A DNA stretch of 64,000 nt from Exiguobacterium acetylicum (GCF_019890935.1 NZ_CP082333.1:2878001-2942000), one strand, 5' to 3'. Positions 34,340 through 44,680 are shown, counted from the first letter of the stretch. Made by a program: numbers and translations. The notes: generated by a model not told the origin, from the letters alone.

Positions 34340-35362
34340 ATGTCGAACATGTCCGCTGTCGGTTTCCACCGACACTTACCACTAACGGAACACGAAAGTC
34401 TGATTGACCTGGAACTACCACGCCCGGAAGCAACGGGACACGATCTCTTAGTTGAGATCAAAGCTGTCTCCGTCAACCCGGTCGATACGAAAGTCCGTGC
34501 TCACGGGAAAGAAGAAGACGCCCCGAAGGTTATCGGTTACGATGCAGCCGGAGTCGTCGTTGAAGTCGGCGATGATGCCTCCCTCTTCCAAGTCGGTGAT
34601 GAAGTTTATTACGCCGGTGCAATCCAGCGCCCCGGTTCAAACAGTGACTTCCAACTCGTTGATGAACGAATCGTCGCCAAAAAGCCGGAACGGTTGACGT
34701 TCAGCGAAGCCGCTGCTCTCCCGTTGACGACGCTGACAGCTTACGAAGCATTGACCGATCGTCTCGGATTGACGTTTGATGCTAAGTCGAATCTCGAGAA
34801 GACGATCCTCATCATCGGAGCTGCTGGTGGTGTCGGTTCAATCGCGACACAACTCGCGAATCACGCTGGGCTGACCGTCATCGGAACGGCGTCGCGTGAC
34901 GAGACGATTGATTGGGCAAAGGAACACGGTGCACATCATACGATCAATCACCACGAGGCATTCCGTCCTCAGCTGGAAGCCCTCGGTTACAAATACGTCG
35001 ACTATATCTTCTGTCTCAATGCGACGGACCAACATTTTGAGACGATGGTCGATGTAATTGCACCACAAGGGAAAATCTGTAGCATCGTCGAGACGGATCA
35101 AAAACTCGATTTAAGTGCGCTCCAACAAAAGAGTGCGACGTTCGTCTGGGAGTTCATGTTCACGCGTCCGCTGTTCGAGACAGAGGACATGATCCGCCAA
35201 CATGAGATTCTGACACAAGTCGCAACATGGATCGAAGAGCATACACTTGAGACGACGGTGACACAGACGTTAATCGGCATGAACGCTGACAATCTGAAAG
35301 AAGCACACCGTCTCGTCGAGAGCGGAAAAACGATTGGGAAGATTGTCGTCGAACATCATTAA
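34340..35362 (+). CDS. Zinc-type alcohol dehydrogenase-like quinone oxidoreductase
   Basis: 340 aa, medium-chain dehydrogenase superfamily. The N-terminal GroES-like domain has VSVNPVDTKVR and GYDAAGVVVEVG; the Rossmann site is GAAGGVGSIATQLA. It lacks the cysteine zinc ligands, as in the ZADH/YogA quinone reductase branch. GGAAAGGATGA lies ahead of the ATG. A terminator follows, so it is monocistronic. Confidence 0.9.
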   Translation: MSNMSAVGFHRHLPLTEHESLIDLELPRPEATGHDLLVEIKAVSVNPVDTKVRAHGKEEDAPKVIGYDAAGVVVEVGDDASLFQVGDEVYYAGAIQRPGSNSDFQLVDERIVAKKPERLTFSEAAALPLTTLTAYEALTDRLGLTFDAKSNLEKTILIIGAAGGVGSIATQLANHAGLTVIGTASRDETIDWAKEHGAHHTINHHEAFRPQLEALGYKYVDYIFCLNATDQHFETMVDVIAPQGKICSIVETDQKLDLSALQQKSATFVWEFMFTRPLFETEDMIRQHEILTQVATWIEEHTLETTVTQTLIGMNADNLKEAHRLVESGKTIGKIVVEHH

Positions 35363-35371
35363 TGGGCATCG

Positions 35372-35407
35372 GAGCAGGTTGGGAGTAAAATCCCGTCCTG
35401 CTTTTTT
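35372..35407 (+). terminator. Terminator of the quinone oxidoreductase gene
   Basis: GAGCAGGTTGGGA pairs with TCCCGTCCTGCTT, then six T. Confidence 0.85.
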
Positions 35408-35577
35408 GTCGTTCTAAGTTTTCTTTGTGAACCTGTATCTCTTACTTTGAAGATATTTTAAGCATTATGACTATATTTATTCGTCTAAAAAATGTACGAT
35501 TACGGTAACAAATATTCCAACGTAATACATCTAATCGACGCTTGACTCACATAGACAAAGGAGCATCCATAATCCAT

Positions 35578-38010
35578 ATGCGAAAATGGTTCAATCAAAA
35601 GATCAGCCGACAGATCATGTCGTCGTTTTATCTCATTCTTATTACACTATCGATCTCTTCCCTGGCTGCTTATTTTTATACGAACCACCAAGTCACGGAT
35701 GCGAAACAAGAGCTCGATGCGATCAGCTTGCGCGAAGATCGAGCGACAAAACTTTGGGACGATTGGCAGTCCCTTCAATACGAGATGCGGGGTTATATCG
35801 TCTTCGGTGACGATGCCGTGCTCGACGTGATTGATGAAAAAAAAGCCTCACTCGAACAACAGACGGCTTGGTTTGAGAAAAATCGTCTCTACAAGGCGGA
35901 TCAAATCTATGCGTCTGATATTCGTTCGCTCTATAATTCTTATACCAATTTCGTCATGCCGAGCTTAATTAAATATGTCCAAGCAAAACAAGAAGGAAAG
36001 ATTGACGAACGTTTCTTGCAGATGCCAAGTCTGAAGGCGATGATGCCACAAGTACCACGGGATCCGAATCGGAAATTCAAGATGAATGCCTCGAACAGTG
36101 AGACGATGCGTAAAAGTGTCAACACGATGGAGAGCACATTCACAAACTATCGGAGTAGTCTTCGCGCGAAAGAACTCGGTGCAAAAGAACAACTTGTCAC
36201 CCAGACAAAGTATGCTGAGTGGATTTGGCTCGTCAATCTGCTCGTCCTATTCCTTGTCATCTTGCTGATTGTCCGCCCGTTCATCGAACGGACGACACGA
36301 CAAATCCATCTCTTGAGTAAAGAGAGTAAGCTTCTTGCGAGCGGTGAGCATACGTTACCACTTATTCCGCTCAATCGTGCTGACGAGATTGGCGAATTGA
36401 GTAAATCGTTCCATCAGATGGCGACAGCCTTGATTGAAAATAAACACCAATTGATGTCGACGAACAACAATCTCGAAGATGCATTGAAACTAACGCAACG
36501 GAACGAGTCCCACTTGCGCCTGCGAAACCAATTGACCGAAACACTGGCATCGCGCGATAGCATCAGTGCTTATCCTTCTGTCATCCAAAAGATGGTTGAA
36601 ATCACGCAGTCTGATCAAGGCGCACTGATCTTTAAAGAAGGAACAAAAGTCATCGATATCGTCTTTTATCCACAGACACCGCTCACAGTCGAGGATTGGA
36701 TGCCAACGATTGAGCCGTTATTGCGTGAATCGCGACAAGATAAACGACCGCATACACAGTTCGAGGACGAAGTCGCACGCGCTGTCACACCGGTTCTTGA
36801 TCCGAGTCAAAATGAGATCATCGCCTATATCTTCTTGTCCCGCGATCAGGATCGGTTTGATCGTTACGAGCTGGAAGAACTAGCCGCTTTCGCGCGCCAG
36901 CTGGCATTGTCACTCTTGCGGATGCGGACGTTCGACGAGATTGAACGCGAGCGGGAAAAAACGGCGCGACTATTGAACTCGATTCGTGAATCGATCGTCT
37001 ATATCGAACCCGAAGGCGATATTCAATTGATCAACCGACCGTTGCTTGACCTGTTCGATCACCCGGTTGATGACAGCCTCGATGAGAACGGACTGATGAA
37101 CATCACTCCGTCTGTCGTTCAACTCAAGCATCGCGTCGACCAACTATCGGAATTCGAACGTTACTTGAAAAAGACGTTCGTGAAACGAGAAATCGGTGAA
37201 GGAATCACCTTCTCGATCGATCACGAGCGACGCTTCATCAAGACGTATTCCGAGAGCATTCATTATGGTGGACAGTTCCGCGGGATTCTACTCGTCTTAC
37301 GTGACGTGACGAACGAAGTCGAGATTGATCGAATCAAAAACGAACTCGTCTCGACGATCTCGCACGAACTGCGGACACCACTCTCGTCGATCTATGGCTT
37401 TACTGAGCTGATGATCCAGCGAGACCTGCCACCGAAGAGACAGAAGAAGTATCTCGAAGCGGTCCATTCGGAAACAGAACGTCTTTCACTGTTGATCAAT
37501 GACTTCCTCGACCTGCAACGGATGGAAGCAAACCGTCAAGAATACGAGATGGCACCGTTCGATATCGTCGCGATGATTCGTGATTTGAAACAGTTGCATA
37601 GCCTGTCGTCTTCTTCCCACGCGATTGAAATATTCCGAAACGTCGAACCGCTGATCGTCGAGGGGGATGCGAAGAAGATTCGCCAATTGTTCAGTAACCT
37701 GATCAACAATGCGATCAAATACTCACCAGCGGGTGGAACGATCGATATCCAACTGACGCGACACGAATCACGTGTCACCGTCGCGATTCAAGATGAGGGC
37801 ATCGGGATTCCGGCTTCCGCGATGAGTAACCTGTTCCAAAAATTCTATCGTGTCGACAATTCGGACACCCGTCAAATCGGCGGTACTGGTCTTGGGCTCT
37901 CAATCTGTCGCGAAATTGCGCGTGGACATGAGGGAGAAATCCATGTCGAGTCGATCGAAGGACAAGGCTCGACGTTCACAGTCGAACTTCCGTTGACGCA
38001 AAATACATGA
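35578..38010 (+). CDS. Hybrid-length sensor histidine kinase (TM-sensor-HAMP-GAF-PAS-HisKA-HATPase)
   Basis: About 810 aa. TM1 around residues 13-33, an extracellular CHASE3-like helical sensor of about 180 residues, TM2 around 213-235, HAMP, a GAF-like segment, a PAS-like segment, then HisKA with the phospho-acceptor His596 (SHELRTPLSSIYGF) and a complete HATPase (NLINNAIKYSPAGG, DEGIGIP, GGTGLGLSI). The start ATG at 35578 is 14 bases after AAAGGAG, a little long; a TTG at 35542 is the alternative. No response regulator is next to it, so its partner is encoded elsewhere. Confidence 0.9.
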   Translation: MRKWFNQKISRQIMSSFYLILITLSISSLAAYFYTNHQVTDAKQELDAISLREDRATKLWDDWQSLQYEMRGYIVFGDDAVLDVIDEKKASLEQQTAWFEKNRLYKADQIYASDIRSLYNSYTNFVMPSLIKYVQAKQEGKIDERFLQMPSLKAMMPQVPRDPNRKFKMNASNSETMRKSVNTMESTFTNYRSSLRAKELGAKEQLVTQTKYAEWIWLVNLLVLFLVILLIVRPFIERTTRQIHLLSKESKLLASGEHTLPLIPLNRADEIGELSKSFHQMATALIENKHQLMSTNNNLEDALKLTQRNESHLRLRNQLTETLASRDSISAYPSVIQKMVEITQSDQGALIFKEGTKVIDIVFYPQTPLTVEDWMPTIEPLLRESRQDKRPHTQFEDEVARAVTPVLDPSQNEIIAYIFLSRDQDRFDRYELEELAAFARQLALSLLRMRTFDEIEREREKTARLLNSIRESIVYIEPEGDIQLINRPLLDLFDHPVDDSLDENGLMNITPSVVQLKHRVDQLSEFERYLKKTFVKREIGEGITFSIDHERRFIKTYSESIHYGGQFRGILLVLRDVTNEVEIDRIKNELVSTISHELRTPLSSIYGFTELMIQRDLPPKRQKKYLEAVHSETERLSLLINDFLDLQRMEANRQEYEMAPFDIVAMIRDLKQLHSLSSSSHAIEIFRNVEPLIVEGDAKKIRQLFSNLINNAIKYSPAGGTIDIQLTRHESRVTVAIQDEGIGIPASAMSNLFQKFYRVDNSDTRQIGGTGLGLSICREIARGHEGEIHVESIEGQGSTFTVELPLTQNT

Positions 38011-38018
38011 TGCATATG

Positions 38019-38058
38019 AAAAAGCGCCAGAATGCGAATCCGCATTCCGGCGCTTTTT
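38019..38058. terminator. Terminator between the sensor kinase and wrbA
   Basis: AAAAAGCGCCAGAATGCG pairs with CGCATTCCGGCGCTTTTT; usable from both sides. Confidence 0.9.
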
Positions 38059-38071
38059 AAATTAGGTAATG

Positions 38072-38674
38072 TTATGAGTTGAGACGGCTTGCCACTTCAA
38101 CCGTCCGTTTCGCTTGATGTCGCACGGCTGGTTCGACGGATTCGACCATGTTGCCGTCTTGGTCGACAGTGACCGATGTACCATATGGATTTCCGCCCGC
38201 TGCGAACAAGACAGGATCCGAATAACCTGGTGCCGCAACGATTGCACCCCAGTGGAACATCGTCGTATAGACCGCGAGAACAGTCGCTTCCTGACCGCCA
38301 TGCGGATTCTGTGCCGACGACATCGCACTGACGACTTTATTGACGAGTTTGCCTTGTGCCCACAGTCCGCCTGTCGTGTCGAGGAACTGTTGGAATTGTC
38401 CTGGGACATGACCGTAACGTGTCGGGACGCTAAAGATAATCGCATCTGCCCAGTCGAGTAGATCCGGTGTCGCTTCTTCGATATCACGTGTGGCATCCGC
38501 ATGCTTTTGCCACAATGGGTTCGAAGCAATCGCTTCTGCTGGGGCTGTCTCCTTGATTTTTGCAAGACGGACTTCTGCCCCTGCTGCTTCTCCCGCTTCT
38601 TTTGCCCATGAGGCAAGTTGATGGTTCGTTCCGGTTGCGCTGTAATAGATGACCGCTAGTTTCACGTTTGACAT
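38072..38674 (-). CDS. wrbA: NAD(P)H:quinone oxidoreductase WrbA type
   Basis: 200 aa flavodoxin-fold protein that reduces quinones by two electrons. VKLAVIYYSATGTNHQLASW is the FMN phosphate loop; ADAIIFSVPTRYGHVPGQFQQFLD and FHWGAIVAAPGYSDP are WrbA blocks. AAAAGGAGCG lies before the ATG. It stands alone between two terminators. Confidence 0.93.
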   Translation of the reverse strand: MSNVKLAVIYYSATGTNHQLASWAKEAGEAAGAEVRLAKIKETAPAEAIASNPLWQKHADATRDIEEATPDLLDWADAIIFSVPTRYGHVPGQFQQFLDTTGGLWAQGKLVNKVVSAMSSAQNPHGGQEATVLAVYTTMFHWGAIVAAPGYSDPVLFAAGGNPYGTSVTVDQDGNMVESVEPAVRHQAKRTVEVASRLNS

Positions 38675-38827
38675 GACTTCGCTCCTTTTTTAAAAGACAG
38701 TGACGGACGATGGACGTACACGCTTTCTATTCCCGCTTTCTGCGCAAATTAACGTCAATTGTTTGAATTCAAGAGGAAATATAGACCAATTCTTCAACCA
38801 AACGTTTGAGCCAAAGACCATTTTAAA

Positions 38828-38875
38828 ATAAAACAGGAATCCTATAAGACATTTTCTGCCTTGAAGGATTCCTGT
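38828..38875 (-). terminator. Terminator of the secreted propeller-like protein gene
   Basis: AACAGGAATCCT...AGGATTCCTGT with a long loop; T run on the minus strand after ACAGGAATCC/GGATTCCTGTTTT. Confidence 0.7.
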
Positions 38876-38883
38876 CCGCTCAC

Positions 38884-41031
38884 TTATTTAACGGTTAAAC
38901 TAAAGGTCTTACTCTTACGCAACTTGATCGACTCGGCATGTACCGTGACCCGAGTGCCTCGTTTTTGTTTCGGGAACGTCATCGTTTGTGTCTTACCGGT
39001 TGCGAGTTTCGTGTACCGCTTCTTATTGATTGTGACGACGATCGTCTTCCCTTTCGTCGCTTTGACTTTCCATGATGTACTCGTCGGACTGAGTGACGTC
39101 GTATACGACTTGAGTGTTGGATTGGCTGCTGCCACGACTTTCTGCCCGGAGACTTGAAGTTGTGTTCCTTTACGGGCAACGAACGTCACGACTTGACCAA
39201 TCTTCAACGGTTTGGTTTTGATTGCAAAGATTCGTGTTTTCTTCCGATCGATGTATGCTGTATATTTCCCATCAATGTACAGCTTTCCGTAATCAGCACC
39301 CCAATCAAGAACTCCTTCGATCGTCGTATGTTCATCCGTTAGTGGTGCGGATAGATTACTGTAAATCATCACGCTATCTTTCAGAGAGAGTGATTTCGTA
39401 GGATACTCACCACTTCGTGTAACACGATATGACGCTAAGTCATTCGTATACGGAATCGTGATCTCGGTCTTTTTCGTTGCTGGAACAGATTGAATTTGTC
39501 GTTTCCCTGCATAGATTTTATAGATACCGCCTTCTTTGGCACTTTCTAAGCGGTATGTAATGAATTTAAAATTATCGTTTTTCGACTGGGTAATGCGTGG
39601 CACTTCATAACCTACGACGGTCCGGTTCACGGATGTTACTTGATTGAAGTCTCGTGTATTTCCGAACGTCCAACGCGTCACCTGACCGACAAGATTTTTC
39701 GTCGACACATTGATTTGGACACGTCCTGTCTCATCGGAGGCAGCACTTCCAAGTTGTTCGCCATCTTTTCCATAGACCGTCACCGGAACATCGCTTTGAC
39801 CGATGTTGAAGCTATAAGATGTTGTGCCTTCCTTGATGGTTGGAATCGTTGAACCCTGTGCTTTTAAATAACGCTGGTATTGATAACGTGTCCGGTCCTC
39901 CAAGACCTTACCGGTTTCAGTCGTGTATGTCGTCCGGTACTCACTATACGGCAAGCGTTTCGGAGTCGTCGTGATCGTGAATAGCTCATTTTTCAGTTCG
40001 ACATTCCCAGTGAACGATAATTTACTAGGCTCAACGATACCTGTCGTCCCATCTACGCGCGTCAGTTCAACGCTCGGAGCTAGAACCGTTCCTTCGAGCA
40101 GCGTCGTATCATCCTTCGTCAAGTCATCAATTGCGATCGGTTGGCGCAAATAGGACGAAAACGATAACATCGTCGCTTGATCTTTGCTTCGGTAGATGGC
40201 TTTTCCATCCGCTAACAGTTCATTCGCTAATTGCTTTGAATGGTCAACGAGTGTCATCAGTTGCCCACTCGCCGTATCTAAGTAGAATAACGATGACTCG
40301 CTTGACGAACTAGAATCGACCAGTTGAACGTACAATCCGTCTTTCGTTTCGTATGCTCCCTCAACGTAATATCCTCGTGAGACTTTCGGTAAGGTGATTT
40401 GTTGATTGGTGACGACTTGACGCAACGTGTCCTGTTCATCATCTAAGATCCAGTCATTCGTTAAAGGCGAGAACCGCTTCACGTCAACGGAAAGGGCTTT
40501 TGAGAATGTACCGTCCGGATTCACATCATACCAATCAGCACTGTCCTCTCGTTGGATCGAAAAACGATTCGCACCAATCCATTGCACCCGATTTTGAGAA
40601 GTCACTTTCATCGTATCTTGCTCAACGAATTGATCCCCTTCGCGAATAAAGACTGATAACTTATCAAACGAGGTATACCCTATCACCATATCGCGATTCA
40701 AGACACGCAGGTACTCCTTGCCTTCTGGAAGTTCCAGCAGTTCCGAAGCTCCCGTCTTCGCATCAATCAAATAATAAGGATGCTCGGTTTCGTCTCCATA
40801 ATAATCTTCATACAAGAATAACGTTTTATCAGCTGACGTCGCCCGCATCACCATATACGGTGAGACGTCTTTCGGATAAGGTGTCGTCTCTTTTGTCTCT
40901 AAATCATAAAATCCAACGATTGCTTGATCTTTCGTTTTGACGTCATACGGTGCAGCATCCGCACTTACAGTGAGCGTCATCCATGTACCGTAGATCAGCG
41001 CGGCACTTCCCATCCATTGTTTCCAGTTCAT
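38884..41031 (-). CDS. Large secreted protein with propeller-like and Ig-like regions
   Basis: 715 aa. Signal peptide about 1-26 (ending VSADA-A). Residues about 30-300 show short repeats typical of a beta-propeller (FYDLETKETTPYPKDVSPY, YLIDAKTGASELLELPEG, FYLDTASGQLMTLVDH). The rest looks like several beta-sandwich domains; the C-terminal 90 residues (KVKATKGKTIVVTINKKRY, GTRVTVHAESIKLRKSKTFSLTVK) resemble the Ig-like tails of other secreted proteins such as the Vpr-like protease in this window. No catalytic motif was found. Function unknown. Confidence 0.8.
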   Translation of the reverse strand: MNWKQWMGSAALIYGTWMTLTVSADAAPYDVKTKDQAIVGFYDLETKETTPYPKDVSPYMVMRATSADKTLFLYEDYYGDETEHPYYLIDAKTGASELLELPEGKEYLRVLNRDMVIGYTSFDKLSVFIREGDQFVEQDTMKVTSQNRVQWIGANRFSIQREDSADWYDVNPDGTFSKALSVDVKRFSPLTNDWILDDEQDTLRQVVTNQQITLPKVSRGYYVEGAYETKDGLYVQLVDSSSSSESSLFYLDTASGQLMTLVDHSKQLANELLADGKAIYRSKDQATMLSFSSYLRQPIAIDDLTKDDTTLLEGTVLAPSVELTRVDGTTGIVEPSKLSFTGNVELKNELFTITTTPKRLPYSEYRTTYTTETGKVLEDRTRYQYQRYLKAQGSTIPTIKEGTTSYSFNIGQSDVPVTVYGKDGEQLGSAASDETGRVQINVSTKNLVGQVTRWTFGNTRDFNQVTSVNRTVVGYEVPRITQSKNDNFKFITYRLESAKEGGIYKIYAGKRQIQSVPATKKTEITIPYTNDLASYRVTRSGEYPTKSLSLKDSVMIYSNLSAPLTDEHTTIEGVLDWGADYGKLYIDGKYTAYIDRKKTRIFAIKTKPLKIGQVVTFVARKGTQLQVSGQKVVAAANPTLKSYTTSLSPTSTSWKVKATKGKTIVVTINKKRYTKLATGKTQTMTFPKQKRGTRVTVHAESIKLRKSKTFSLTVK

Positions 41032-41186
41032 CTATGTAGAACATCCTTTCAAAAATAAGTGATTACTTCTATTTTATTCCATATTCAGTAATTCTTCTAA
41101 TGTTTTTTGAAGAAAACACTCAAGCGTTCGACACGTTTCGATTCAGGGTAAAGACTGTGTGACGACACACGTAAGGAGTACTGACC

Positions 41187-42977
41187 ATGGCGATTCGCTA
41201 CACCCTTTATTTGTTACTCGGCATGCTGAAGTTCATGCTGTTTAGTTACTTTACAAAGACCGATCTTTCGCTCCATTTAACACTCATGAACCTGGCCGGG
41301 ATGCTGATCCTGTCGAGCTGGACATTACTGATTCCGTGGAATAAACGCCGCTGGGTCTGGCTCGGTCTACTGCTCGCGCACAGTTTTCTGCTCGCTTCCG
41401 ACATGTGGTACTATCGTTACTTCGAGGACTTCCTCTCCATCTCGCTCCTCTCACAGATGACGCAGATGAGTGACGTCAGTAGCGGCTTCACCGCCTTGAT
41501 CGTACCGCAAGACTTCCTCTTGTTTGCCGATAGTTTGATTTTCGTACTACTGCTCTTCGTCTTCCGCAAACGACCGGAGGTGACGACGGTACAAACACGC
41601 CGCCGGACAGCCGGACTACTCGCAATCAGTGGCATCGTCTTGTCTGCCTCACTGCTGACGTACCGGACGCTAACGGAAGATCGTCAACCGACGGCAACGA
41701 TCTCCGATATGCGTGACTACTACCTGTTTGGTTTCTGGGGTTATCACGGATGGGATGTGTTCAAAGGCGTGACGGGACGACCCGGCGACGGACTGACGGC
41801 ACAGGAGCAACAGCGCATCAATCAAAAGGAGCAAACGAATCCAACGGGCCCGAAACAGACACCGAATATCATTTTGGTACAGCTCGAGTCATTCCAGGCT
41901 TCAGTCATCGACCAAACCATCAACGGTGAAGAAGTGACGCCGAACCTAAATCAATTGAAGAAGGAATCGCTCTACTTCTCGTCGCTCTATCACCAGACGC
42001 ATGAAGGACGAACTTCGGACGCTGAGTTCATCACGAACACCTCACTTTATCCATTGAAATCAGGCTCTGTCTATACGCAATATCCGACGAATGAATTCGA
42101 GCCGCTCCCTGCATTGCTTGAGAAAAATGGATACGATACGGCAGCGATGCATGCCTACGAAAAAGGCTTCTGGAACCGTGACGATGTCTACAAGAATATT
42201 GGTTTTAAGCACTTCTTCAGCCAAAAGGATTATTCAAAAGAGAAGAAAATCGGAATGGCGTTAAACGATCAGCAGTTCTTCCTCGAATCGATTGATCATA
42301 TGGAGACGTTACAAAAACCGTTCTTCTCGTTTTTAGTCGCGCTGACGAGTCATACACCGTATGAGATCGACAAGGAAGATCAGACGCTTGATCTGTCCGG
42401 ATATAAGGATCCGATGTTGAAACGGTATTACCAGACTGTCCATTACGTCGATACCGGTGTCGGAAAGATGATCGACGAGTTAAAACAACGGGATCTTTGG
42501 GATCAGTCCCTCGTCATCTTTTATGGCGATCACGATAGTGGACTCGTCAATGAAGGAAGCGAGATGCGCAAAAAAGCGGATGTCTCGTCTCCAGTTGCTG
42601 CTTTTGAACTCGAGCGCCGCATCCCGCTCTTCATCAAAAAACCCGACCAGCAAACCGGTCGGGTCATGAAAGAGAATGGTGGACAGATTGATATCTCACC
42701 AACGATCATTGATTTGTTGAATCTTAAGACGTCCTATATGATGGGACAATCCCTCATCGACGACAAACCGAATTTGACGGGCTTCCGCGATGGTTCGTTC
42801 CGCTATCAGGACTATTACTATGAAGCAGATTTGACGAAAGCATCCGGTGAAGGCACCTGTTACGACGTCTCAACGGAAAAGAAAGTTGAGCTGAAGTTCT
42901 GTCGAAATCAAGTGAAGGATGTGAGTAAGCAGTTAAAGCTGTCGGATAAGATTATTGAGGAGAATGAACTGGAGTAA
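41187..42977 (+). CDS. LTA synthase family protein (membrane sulfatase-like phosphotransferase)
   Basis: 596 aa. Five N-terminal TM helices (about 1-170) and an extracellular alkaline phosphatase-type domain. The nucleophile Thr276 lies in HEGRTSDAEF; metal ligands are in QLESFQ and FYGDHDSG. LTA synthases polymerise glycerol phosphate from phosphatidylglycerol onto a glycolipid anchor. It may be the main LtaS or a YfnI/YqgS-like paralogue; sequence alone does not decide. AAGGAG lies before the ATG. Confidence 0.9.
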   Translation: MAIRYTLYLLLGMLKFMLFSYFTKTDLSLHLTLMNLAGMLILSSWTLLIPWNKRRWVWLGLLLAHSFLLASDMWYYRYFEDFLSISLLSQMTQMSDVSSGFTALIVPQDFLLFADSLIFVLLLFVFRKRPEVTTVQTRRRTAGLLAISGIVLSASLLTYRTLTEDRQPTATISDMRDYYLFGFWGYHGWDVFKGVTGRPGDGLTAQEQQRINQKEQTNPTGPKQTPNIILVQLESFQASVIDQTINGEEVTPNLNQLKKESLYFSSLYHQTHEGRTSDAEFITNTSLYPLKSGSVYTQYPTNEFEPLPALLEKNGYDTAAMHAYEKGFWNRDDVYKNIGFKHFFSQKDYSKEKKIGMALNDQQFFLESIDHMETLQKPFFSFLVALTSHTPYEIDKEDQTLDLSGYKDPMLKRYYQTVHYVDTGVGKMIDELKQRDLWDQSLVIFYGDHDSGLVNEGSEMRKKADVSSPVAAFELERRIPLFIKKPDQQTGRVMKENGGQIDISPTIIDLLNLKTSYMMGQSLIDDKPNLTGFRDGSFRYQDYYYEADLTKASGEGTCYDVSTEKKVELKFCRNQVKDVSKQLKLSDKIIEENELE

Positions 42978-43005
42978 TCAGAGTGCATCTGATTTTCTTA
43001 AAATA

Positions 43006-43052
43006 AACAAGCCTGACTTCTCACTAGACGTGAGGAAGGTCAGGCTTGTTTA
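43006..43052. terminator. Bidirectional terminator after the LTA synthase gene
   Basis: AAACAAGCCTGAC pairs with GTCAGGCTTGTTT. Confidence 0.88.
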
Positions 43053-43084
43053 TTGATTGTTATCTCCACCTATCCTCGAGCCCA

Positions 43085-44023
43085 TCAGTAGAAAGTAAAA
43101 TGGTCTTCGATCCATTGCCATTCTTCGTCAAACAAGACTTCTCTTTTTGTTTGAATGATCCAATGAAATAATTTAGGAATCGCCTGATGGGAATGCTGGT
43201 ATCGATGTAAAAATCGAAGAGCGATTAGGACTTCATCTGTTTGTATTTGTCGCGTTCGCTTCAATAATATTTGTACACGTTTGATCACCGGTTCAATCGC
43301 TACTTCATCACCATGTCGCTCAATTGCGACTAACGCATACTCTCTCACATTGCTAGATCGATCTTTTAGTCCATGCAAAAATATTGAAAGATCTAATCCA
43401 TTTCCAAGTTCACTCAGTGCAGCTAAAGCCGAATGTCTCACGTCTCCTCGAGAATGATCCAACAAAGGAGTCAAATAAGGAACGGCTCGCTCTGTTCCAA
43501 TCGTGGCTAAAACAAAATTAGCATTCATGATATCAAAAGAGTTATTTGATGTCGTAATCAAACGAATTAGCGCATCTTCTGCTGTCTCATCTCGACAGGC
43601 TCGCAATGCTTGAATCGCAGCTTCTCGAACTGACGACCGAGAATCGTCTATATATTTTACGATTCGTTCTGTATCAGGAATGCATTGTTGTTTTGCTAGT
43701 TCTTCCAAAATGCTTTCAAGAAGACTCGGCTTTGTCTCTTGCTCCAGTTTTTCAAGCAATAACATCCCTGCACGAGCATCTCCCGAATTCACACCAATCG
43801 TTCCAATCATAAAATAAAGATGTTGTTTTTGTTCTGCTTGTTTCACTTTATCGAGTAAAGTGTTTAATATCGGAAGCATATTCACGTCCCTAAATTGACG
43901 GACTCTTGCATAAGCTAAGTCAGATGGTGATCCTTCGTTCGTACAGCACTTCAATTCTTCATGATAGAGGTATTCTTCATCAGACATCTGTTCAACTAAA
44001 TATAAAATCTCATCGTCCTTCAT
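43085..44023 (-). CDS. HEAT-repeat protein
   Basis: 312 aa, all-helical. HEAT/PBS-lyase repeats are seen several times: SSVREAAIQALRACRDETAE, GDVRHSALAALSELGNG, SNVREYALVAIERHGDE, each about 32 residues apart. Such proteins are protein-protein scaffolds. Its base composition is AT-richer than its neighbours, as is that of the adjacent LysE gene, which suggests a shared foreign origin. AAGGAG is about 12 bases from the ATG. Confidence 0.85.
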   Translation of the reverse strand: MKDDEILYLVEQMSDEEYLYHEELKCCTNEGSPSDLAYARVRQFRDVNMLPILNTLLDKVKQAEQKQHLYFMIGTIGVNSGDARAGMLLLEKLEQETKPSLLESILEELAKQQCIPDTERIVKYIDDSRSSVREAAIQALRACRDETAEDALIRLITTSNNSFDIMNANFVLATIGTERAVPYLTPLLDHSRGDVRHSALAALSELGNGLDLSIFLHGLKDRSSNVREYALVAIERHGDEVAIEPVIKRVQILLKRTRQIQTDEVLIALRFLHRYQHSHQAIPKLFHWIIQTKREVLFDEEWQWIEDHFTFY

Positions 44024-44059
44024 ATGCGATAGTTGCTCCTTACCCCTTTAAATATCTAT

Positions 44060-44680
44060 TTAACTTTGTTCTAAAGCAAACTGAATTAATTGATACGATA
44101 GCCAGAACATTAAGCATCCTATTCCAAAATCTAGTACCTTCCACGCTTTTGGTTGTTTAAAGACAGGAATGAGCCATCTCGATCCATATCCTAATCCAAA
44201 AAACCAAACAAATGAGGCAATCAAAGCTCCGATCAAGAAATTGACTTTTTGATCAAATGTCAAAGTCCCAGCTATACCACCGATGATGACGACCGTATCT
44301 AAGTAGACATGTGGATTTAAAAGTGTAATCGCTAATGTGAGTATGATCGTTTTGTGAATAGGCATGATTTTAGAATCTGTTGAAACATTTATTGTATGTG
44401 ATGACGAAAATGCACTACGAAACGATTTAAATCCATACAAGAAAAGAAACAGTCCTCCAACAATCGCAAGACCAACATTTGCAAACGTATTATTCTTAAT
44501 GACGGTACCGACTCCCAGTACGCCCGCACACATCAACAACACATCGCACAAGAAACATACTAGCGCCACCCAGAAAATATTGTTTTTAAGTAAACCTTGT
44601 TTAAGGACGAACGCATTTTGAGCGCCGATTGCGACGATGAGTGTACCCGAGGTTACTATGCCTTTTAAAATTTCATTCAC
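44060..44680 (-). CDS. LysE/ArgO-family amino acid exporter
   Basis: 206 aa with five to six helices. GAQNAFVLKQGL at the N-terminus and TLLNPHVYLDTVVIIGG are diagnostic of the LysE/ArgO subgroup, which exports basic amino acids. GGAGACGTCAAGTGA precedes the ATG. It is upstream of the HEAT gene on the same strand, 36 bases apart. AT-rich relative to the surroundings. Confidence 0.92.
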   Translation of the reverse strand: MNEILKGIVTSGTLIVAIGAQNAFVLKQGLLKNNIFWVALVCFLCDVLLMCAGVLGVGTVIKNNTFANVGLAIVGGLFLFLYGFKSFRSAFSSSHTINVSTDSKIMPIHKTIILTLAITLLNPHVYLDTVVIIGGIAGTLTFDQKVNFLIGALIASFVWFFGLGYGSRWLIPVFKQPKAWKVLDFGIGCLMFWLSYQLIQFALEQS

